This document shows positions 57,013-64,000 of a stretch of DNA of 64,000 bases, piece by piece. Both the position numbers and the translations under genes were made by a program. This DNA is from Serinus canaria (taxonomy: Eukaryota; Chordata; Aves; Passeriformes; Fringillidae), in the NCBI RefSeq assembly GCF_022539315.1, contig NC_066336.1, positions 3,786,600 to 3,850,599 on the forward strand, given 5' to 3'. Every line of letters starts with the position of its first letter. The first letter of the stretch is position 1. The notes below the pieces were generated by a model. It was not told where the DNA came from. It worked only from the letters and a program-made list of their open reading frames with translations, and ran no database searches.

Positions 57013-60000
57013 GGAACTGTTTGTGCACTAATGTGGTTGAAAAAGACACTGCAGAATACATAGATAATGTGGTGATGACTCCTGCAGAACAGAGCAAGAT
57101 AAATGCCTGGATAAGGCAGGGAAAAGATAAGATTGTTCCACACTATTGTTTTTGAATTGCTTTTTAATTCACCCCTGGAGTACCCATATTCCAATCTGCT
57201 GCACAATCCAGAGTGAGACTATTCCTCTTTAAACCAGTGACATTTAAAAAGGAACCACAAAACCCCCTCTACATGCAGGCTGCAGTTCAGTGAACTGGAT
57301 GAATGATCTTTGCACATCCCCACGGGCATGCACAGCTGAATGTAGATCACCCAGAAAACCTGCCAGCTGTACAGAGTGGGGCTGGGCACTCCTGCAAACC
57401 TGCCAGCCTTATGGGTTGGGGCTGGGTACTCCTGCCTCTGCTCCAGCACAGGGTCTACAGAGAATTCCAGCTGCAGGTGGAACAGCCCTGCTGTGTGTTT
57501 CAGGCCAAACATGAATTAGTAACAATAAATAATCTTGTTTCCTTTCCAGTGAGCCTCCAAATAGGACAGCTTTGGGAGATGGGTGGAGGAAAACATGGCT
57601 GTTGCAGATGTTGTACCCACAAAGAATCATGAAATGGTTAAGGTTGGAAAAGACCTCTAAGATCACCAAATCCAACCATCAGCACAGCACCACCACCACA
57701 TTCATCACTAACCATGTGGTGCTTTGGGCACTTCTTAGTCCTTGTTTTTGTCACGGACTGAAAAGGGATGTGCAGATGAGCAGCAAGTGGCCTTTTCTGT
57801 CCCAGAGATGGGCAAAACTGTGGACACTTCTTAATTTTAGGTGCTCTCGTTCTGCAGACTCTTCTGAAGCAGGGCTGTAATGCTGTAAGAAAATACAGGG
57901 AATATTTCAGGGGAAAAGCAATTGCAGTGGTGTCTCCTCTTGAGCCCTGAGCAGACAGGGGAGAGCCAGGGGCAGTGAGGACATGGGTTTGTGTCCCAGC
58001 TCAGGGGCTGCTCTGGCTTGTCCCTCCATGTGCTGGGTGGGATTTGCATTTCCCTGGCGCTGGTGATGTCAGGAACTGCCAGGACAAAGGGGAACAGGAG
58101 GCTTGGAAACAACAAGGATCAAGGAAAGAGAAAAGCCAAGTTTGAAAAAGCGAACACTTAGTCATAGAGACATAGACGCAGGAGGGCTGGCAGGGGCCTA
58201 TTTCCATCCTGAAACTCCCCCTCATTCCCAGACTTGCTCTGGCTGTGTTTGCTGTTAACATCCCCTTCCCCCACCACCCACAGATAACTGAAGGAGCAGC
58301 CGTTGAAAAAGGGAAAAAAAAAAAAGAAAAAAAAAAAGGCAGTTGCCTTGCTCTGCCTGCAGGAGAAATGTCAGGAAGTGTCTGGTGGTGGGTGGGATGA
58401 AAGGAGGAAGCTGAACTCTAAAGAGAATATTCTAGCTCTGCTCGTACAAACAAATGCCCCTCTGTATTCTGTTTGATAAGAACATCCAGGAGCAGGTCCT
58501 CCTGCGTGCAGGAGTGTGGAGTAACTTACACACCTCTGCGTGATTTATTTGTACATGCTGCATTACCCCCAGCACTCCATGAACTGGAGGGGAAAAGATG
58601 GAAACAGCTCGGGAAAAGCACAAGCATCATCAATAATTAATAGTGCCTTTTTTGTAAAAGGAATGATCCAATATTAATTATGAAGTTAATTTCTGTTTGG
58701 ATGGTTTGTGCATGTGTATGAAATTTGGACCAGGATTTAAGTTCAGTGCAATCATGCTTTTATTCTAATTACAATAATTATAAATCTATTTTGCATCTTC
58801 TTTTTAAGTCTCAATAACACAGGCTTTTGTTTCCAAACATGCCAGACAGCAGTTTTTGCACACCAAATATGGCAGCTCTCAGCTCCCCAAAGTGAATCTG
58901 GTTATAAATAAAAAAGAAATTGTTTTGCTTCATTGTCAGTGTGCAAATGTGAAAATAAGCCCAGAACATGGGTCAAGATAAATACTTTGGATTTCTGAAG
59001 TCACAGAGTCAACAGGGAGGAAAGAACTTAATTGCACACATCATGAAATATTTAAACAGACAGTGACCAATGTGCAGATGTGGGATGCAGACTTTTATAG
59101 CTAATTCTGTGTTACAAACAGCTGATGCTGCTCTGCATCAGGGACTCTGAATCTTTCTTACTCTGGAGCCTTAAGAATTGTCAGTGCACCATTTTGAAGC
59201 TTTTTTTTTTTTTCTACTGGGTGATCTGTTGGGAAAAAATTCTGACAGAAGCACAAAACCCAGGCAGAGAACTGTGTTTCTTATTTATCTGTAGACCACC
59301 ACCCTCTTGGGACATGGGTGCATCTCATCCACAGCAGACTGGTGGGTGGAGGTTGCCATAAGAGCAAGCAGAAAATTTCTCTTTCTCTTATCTACTTGTT
59401 TTCTTGTACAGTCATTATCTATTTTCCAGCTGTATTCATGCTTTTCTTGTGCTACCAGGACACTTATTGGAAAGTTTTCCTAATGGAAATCCAGTTTATG
59501 GTAACAGAAGTTTTGTAGCAGGTTCATGGCAGATTCTGTTGTTGAAGCAGAAGAAAGGAAATGTGAGTTTTCTCTTAGCTCTTGGGTCTTTTTGTTTTTC
59601 TACCTGCTCTTGTCTCCCTGCAGGAAATCCAAACTCCCACCCCAAGTAAACCTCCTCCCTGTGACAGCCCTGTGGTCCTCTGGCAGTGGGAGAGTTCATG
59701 CTGGCACCAAGCTCACCCTGTGACCCCCAGAGTAAAATGGGGAGAAATCAGTAAAACCTGCACAAGACATTTCAGATTGCTTGCAGGCCCTGCTAGCCAT
59801 CATGTTACTCTGATGTTTAGATCTTATTATTTGCCATAATAAGATGCCAAAAGTAATTTTCAAAAAGGGAACTGTTAGACTTTTGCTAAATCTGATTGTG
59901 CTCAAGATCTGGGATAGGTGTCAGGTTGTCAGAGCAGTCATCCCCTGGGAAGTCTCTTCAAGTGCCTGCTGCTACAGCAGGATTAATTTTATCTTTGTCT

Positions 60001-60530
60001 TCTGAGAGTCACTGAGGAATGACATGAATAACCTCTGGAGTTCTTTGGCCATTTGTGTTGTTTGGAGACCTCCTCTTGAATCTTTATTGGCAATTACTGC
60101 CCACTCACAAACTCTGGTTGCTGCTTTTTAGTATCATCCTGAATTCATGCTCTGGCTACATCACTTTTTCCAAAGGCAGATTAAAACTGTTTATTTTTAA
60201 ATTTCCACCATTTTTGCGTTATGAAGAAAAAAAGGTTTTGATTTTGTGTTTGTCTTTTGGAAATAGCAGTGTATTAAAAAAATAATTATAGAGAAGACAT
60301 GCCAGTCTTAGGATTTTTGAGAGAGTCATGGCAGCCTTATGAAATACAGCATTGTGAGTCTACTCCCTTCTGCCCCACTGACATTCCGTGCATAGCCAAA
60401 CATTAACCAGAGCTCAGCTCAGAACTGCTGGGATTTTGCAGAGTTGATGTATCTGTTTCCCTGCTTGTCTCTGTGAGATACAAGAACAGGATTCTCTGTA
60501 ACAGTTATATCCCATTCTTGCCACATATTT
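57013..60530. other. Intergenic DNA with CR1 scrap and A/T runs
   Basis: No gene is supported. It contains a CR1 fragment (57627-57735, minus), two A runs at about 58312-58337 and a T run at about 59202. The rest is unique, mostly AT-rich sequence. Confidence 0.5.
57627..57735 (-). mobile_element. CR1 LINE fragment (different subtype)
   Basis: The stretch 'aatcatgaaatggttaaggt', 'tggaaaagacctctaagatc', 'caaatccaaccatcagcaca' is the 3' end of a CR1 subtype with the 'aagacctctaagatcacc' variant, in minus orientation. Confidence 0.75.
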
Positions 60531-60534
60531 ATTG

Positions 60535-61135
60535 TCACAGAATCCCACACTGGTTTGGGTTGGGAGGGACATTAAAACCCACCCAGTTCCATCTGCTGCC
60601 ATGGGCAGGGACACCTTCCACCATCCCAGGGTGTTCCAAGCCCCATCCAACCTGTCTTTGGACATTTCCAGGGACCCAGACACAGCCACAGCTTCTCTGG
60701 GCACCCTGTGCCCATCCTCACAAGGGAGAATTTCTTCCATTTATCAAGCCTAAATTTCCCCTCTTCAGTGGGAAGCCATTCAGTGTCCTGTCACTCCAGT
60801 TTCTTATGCAGAGTCCCTCTCCAGCTTTCCCGGAGGCCCATGCAGATCCTGGAAGATGCTGTGGAGTCTCCAAACAACCTTTTCTTTCTTCTCCAGCTGA
60901 ACAGCCTCAGCTCTCCCAAGTTGTCTTCATAGGGAAGGTGCTTCAGCCCCTTTATTAAATTCACATCTCTCCTCTGGACTTGCTCCAACAGTTCCATGTT
61001 CCCCTTATGCTGGGGGCACCAGAACTGGGTGCAGTATTCCCAGGTAGTCTGAGAGAATCCCCTCCCTCGACCTGCTGGCCTCCCTCCTTTGGATGCAGCC
61101 CAGGGCACAGCTGAATTTCTGGGCTGCATCTAAAG
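60535..61135 (-). mobile_element. Long CR1 LINE fragment
   Basis: This is the longest CR1 copy in the window, about 600 bp in minus orientation. It runs from 'tcacagaatcccacactggt' through 'tgctccaacagttccatgtt', 'tatgctgggggcaccagaac' and 'ctccctcgacctgctggcct' to 'tttctgggctgcatc'. It includes the end of the second CR1 open reading frame, which is broken by small changes. Confidence 0.9.
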
Positions 61136-61139
61136 GACT

Positions 61140-63155
61140 GTGGCCAGTAGGTGACAAAACATGACAGAGTTTTAAATTCTCTTAATCGAAGAAATACAAA
61201 ATTAAATTCTTTCTAGTAGAAAACCACAGAAAATTAAATTCTCTTAATAGATGGCATGCATACTGTTAACTGTAGGGCAGTGGGATAAATTCTAGTTATG
61301 TCTATCTCATTTCTCTCCACAGCTCAAGGACATGTCTGGATTGACATCTTTGTCGTACAACTGTGCTGAGTGTTCCTGCAAGGCAGTGAGCATCCTTAAC
61401 TCCAATTAACATCACTGGGAATGGAGGGCTCTTGGAGCCTCTCTGAAGACAGTCTTGGCATGCTCAGCTGTCCAAGGATCACTCTGCCCACTGCAAGAGC
61501 AGCTACTGCTGAGAGAGGAGACACAAGGAGCCAAGAGGAGGGAGAGACCACTTTATCCACATTGTGTGATCTCATCAAGTCACTGAACTTCCCACCCTCA
61601 GAGCTCTCTATTTTTAAGCCTATAGGCATATTTGTGATGGTATGGAGGAAAAACCTCTTGGAGAGCAGATTTAATCCATGCTCAAGGAGAGGTGAAAACA
61701 GCACTGGAGGGAGAGGAGAACCCTCATCACTGAGTGCCAAGGAAAGTTGCTGTGAGCTGAAGAGCCTCTGCAGCAGCTCTTGGCCATTCCTGCAATCCTG
61801 CCTCAGCTTCAGGTACCAGGTGATGCTATTGGCATTTTACTTTCTTCTTTATTCTATCAAAGGTCACAATTCTTCATGACACTGTGGTGAGCCCCAGGAT
61901 GATGGAATGTTCTGCAGGAATCCCTATTCTTCCAGGCAGGTTTATCCCAGTGCACCACAGACTCAGTTTAGGAGAGCCTGCAGCAGGACAAGGACTGTAC
62001 CCTGCACCTTCTGGGTGCCTCCCTGCTCTGCACTCCCTTCCCACTCCTCCCTTTGCTTCCTGATTCTTTAAATTCCTGAGCACCTCTAGTTCTGGGACAT
62101 ACTGGAAATTGTGCACACAGTTCTTAAATTGTTTTCTTCTCAGTCAAAATTTTCCAGGGAATGCCCAGGGAGTGCAGACATCTCCTCACAGCATTTAATT
62201 GCTTCTTCAGTAGGAGGAGATGTTAGTGGGATTTGTGTTTGTTTGTACTTGGGACACTTACTGAACCTCATGGGGTAATTATTCCTAATTAGCAACTTGG
62301 ACACACGCTGCTCCTTCCTCCTACAATCTGCAATTAATAATACAGACTAATTCAGATTTTCCCTTGCCAGTCTTGTGTTTATGTTTAAAACAGGAGGAAA
62401 CAGTTTAGGGAAAAAAATGTATCTGAATCAATCACCTGCTGAACTTTGCACAGGGATTACCTGAGGATTATCCTGTGCTCGTGGCAGCTGAGACATTCAG
62501 AACTTTGGGCACCTCTGTGTCAGCCCGATTCCCTGTCATATTCCTCTAAGGTCTTTTCCTCATTAGTCACAGACTGCTTCTTACCATGGCTTAATTCAAT
62601 TTTTAGATCAGGTGTACAGTATGAAAAATTCTCAGAATTAGTAACACTAGTGTTATTTTTAAATAGATTAGTATTTTGAGGGTGAGAAAGGTCTGGAGTT
62701 CTTCCTTTTTTGCTTCTCTCAACGACCCCTATTAAACTGAACTAATGTATGTGGGCACTGAACATCCCAATGAAAAGATCAATGTAGGGATGGAGAAATT
62801 CTTCAACTCTTACCCCAGGTGTCACAGAACATTGCCAGTCTCAGATTATTTGTTTACAGTGGAACATACTGGGGAGAACATCCCAAGCTTTTTTCCTCAG
62901 TCTCTGTTTTTAAACAAAACCAGCCAGCTGCCCAGCATGAACACTTACAAAGAGGTGACTGTTACCAGAGTTTGTTTTTTCTTCAAGTCCTACTCAGGAA
63001 TCAGTTTTTCTCTGATTTGAAGACCAGGATAAACACTCATATTGCAGCTGCAAAACATGGACTCTTACCCTGGCCTTACTAGATCTGGAGAAATTCAAAG
63101 CCACTTTGTAGACTTCAGATTAATTCTACAGATTCTTGTATAGCTTTTTTCACAG
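61140..63155. other. Intergenic DNA, nothing recognised
   Basis: A 150-codon open frame on plus (61421-61879) overlaps a shorter one on minus. Neither has codon, splice or family support. The remaining sequence is AT-rich and unique. Confidence 0.5.
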
Positions 63156-63162
63156 AGTCATA

Positions 63163-63310
63163 GAATCACAAAATATCTTGAGTTGGAAGAGACCCAGAGG
63201 GATCATCGAGTCCAGCTCCTGGTCCTGCCCAGACACCACATCAATCCCCCCTGGGTCCTGTCCCTGGTCACACAGAGCAGAGATCTGAGCTGCTCCTCCC
63301 TTTTCCTGTT
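63163..63310 (-). mobile_element. CR1-like LINE 3' fragment
   Basis: The stretch 'gagtcatagaatcacaaaat', 'gagttggaagagacccagag', 'ggatcatcgagtccagctcc' is the 3' end of another CR1 subtype in minus orientation. Confidence 0.75.
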
Positions 63311-63785
63311 CTGATCTTTGTTCTGCAGATTTTTGCAGAATTAGGAGAAGAATAATACTCTTTATTTCTTTTGAAGAATGATAAAAATTAGTAGCTCTTG
63401 AAAATACAGTTTTCTTATACCTATGACACAACACAGACAAACCCTTTTCCACTCAGTTATTATTTGTTTCCTGAAGAGTCAGAACCAGATGTGACAGCAA
63501 GGTGATGCCAGTTGTTAGTTTGTGATAAGAGCCAGTCCCAAATTTGCTCTTGCAGTGTTTTAACCTCTGAGACACCTCGTGGTGGAAACACTCACTGCCG
63601 GCAGCAGGGCCACGGCCAGAATCCATTTTAAAACAACCTGGAGTTTCCATCCTGCAGTGCTTGGAAGTGGCTGAAGTCCCACAGCCAGTATAACACTGAT
63701 TCGGGGCCAGAATCAATCTGTGGCTCCGTTTTAATTTAAAATATATAAAGTCTCAGATACATTTATTTTGTTGCTGTCCTATAAG

Positions 63786-64000
63786 GAAAGGCTGGGAGAA
63801 TTGGGATTGTTCATCTGGCAGAAAAGACTTTGGGAAGACCTAATTCTTTCCAGTACCTGAAGGAGCTGACAGGAAAGATGGAGAGAGACAATTTACAAGG
63901 GAAAAGGGGAATGGCTTCCCACTGCCAGAGGGCAGAGATGGATGGGTTTTTGGGAAGAAATTGTTCCCTGTGAGGGTGGGGAGGCCCTGGCATAGGGTGC
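63786..64000 (+). mobile_element. CR1 LINE fragment cut by the window end
   Basis: Plus orientation: 'ctttccagtacctgaaggag', 'aaagatggagagagacaatt', 'tgttccctgtgagggtgggg', 'ccctggcatagggtgc'. The 3' end is outside the window. It is closely related to the copy at 56585-57012. Confidence 0.85.

Noticed and set aside
61421..61879. Plus-strand open frame of 152 codons
   Set aside because: No similarity, no splice or promoter support, and an overlapping open frame on the other strand. It is likely chance.

Overview
The window is avian nuclear DNA, most likely from a songbird. The evidence is many 3'-end fragments of CR1 LINEs on both strands, genes split into short exons by large introns, CpG-island promoters, and a full-length orthologue of a vertebrate nuclear protein (ZMYM4). 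I see no bacterial operons, no CRISPR array, and no rRNA or tRNA gene.

Left part (1-12.5 kb, + strand): a tandem cluster of small interferon-inducible genes of the IFI6/IFI27 (ISG12) type. Two copies, A (coding exons 1015-1917, 5' end outside the window) and B (9664-11654), carry the family's Gly/Ala-rich membrane core. They sit in duplicated blocks of about 2.7 kb (134-2829 and 9891-12540). Between them lie two units (3.1-5.0 kb and 6.0-8.2 kb) with the same promoter block, the same introns and the same phase-1 splice pattern, but with completely different exon sequences. One encodes an intact 54-residue protein with a hydrophobic segment. The other is interrupted after about 30 residues. 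A fifth unit is represented at the window start by one 30-nt exon. ISRE-type interferon elements lie upstream of three units (3182, 6040, 9200). An LTR-like insertion (about 6260-6612) separates the best ISRE from its gene and brings its own TATA box.

Middle (12.5-15.9 kb): intergenic DNA with a CR1 fragment and no convincing gene.

Right-centre (about 15.9-53.8 kb, - strand): one complete gene, ZMYM4, in 30 coding exons. The start codon is at 53794 in a strong CpG island and the stop is at 17424-17426, with a 3'UTR of about 1.5 kb. All splice phases join, giving 1564 residues (1518 if the poorly conserved exon 25 is skipped). The protein has an acidic N-terminus with two SUMO-type sites, about ten MYM zinc fingers, a Pro/Val-rich linker, and a C-terminal domain related to Crypton tyrosine recombinases.

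Right end (53.8-64 kb): the CpG island, then AT-rich intergenic DNA with CR1 fragments. No gene is supported there.

The most interesting signal is in the left cluster. Introns and flanks are nearly the same between copies while the exons they enclose are unrelated, each still encoding a hydrophobic segment in the same phase. Between the two nearly identical copies A and B, almost all coding differences are amino-acid changes in the last exon.
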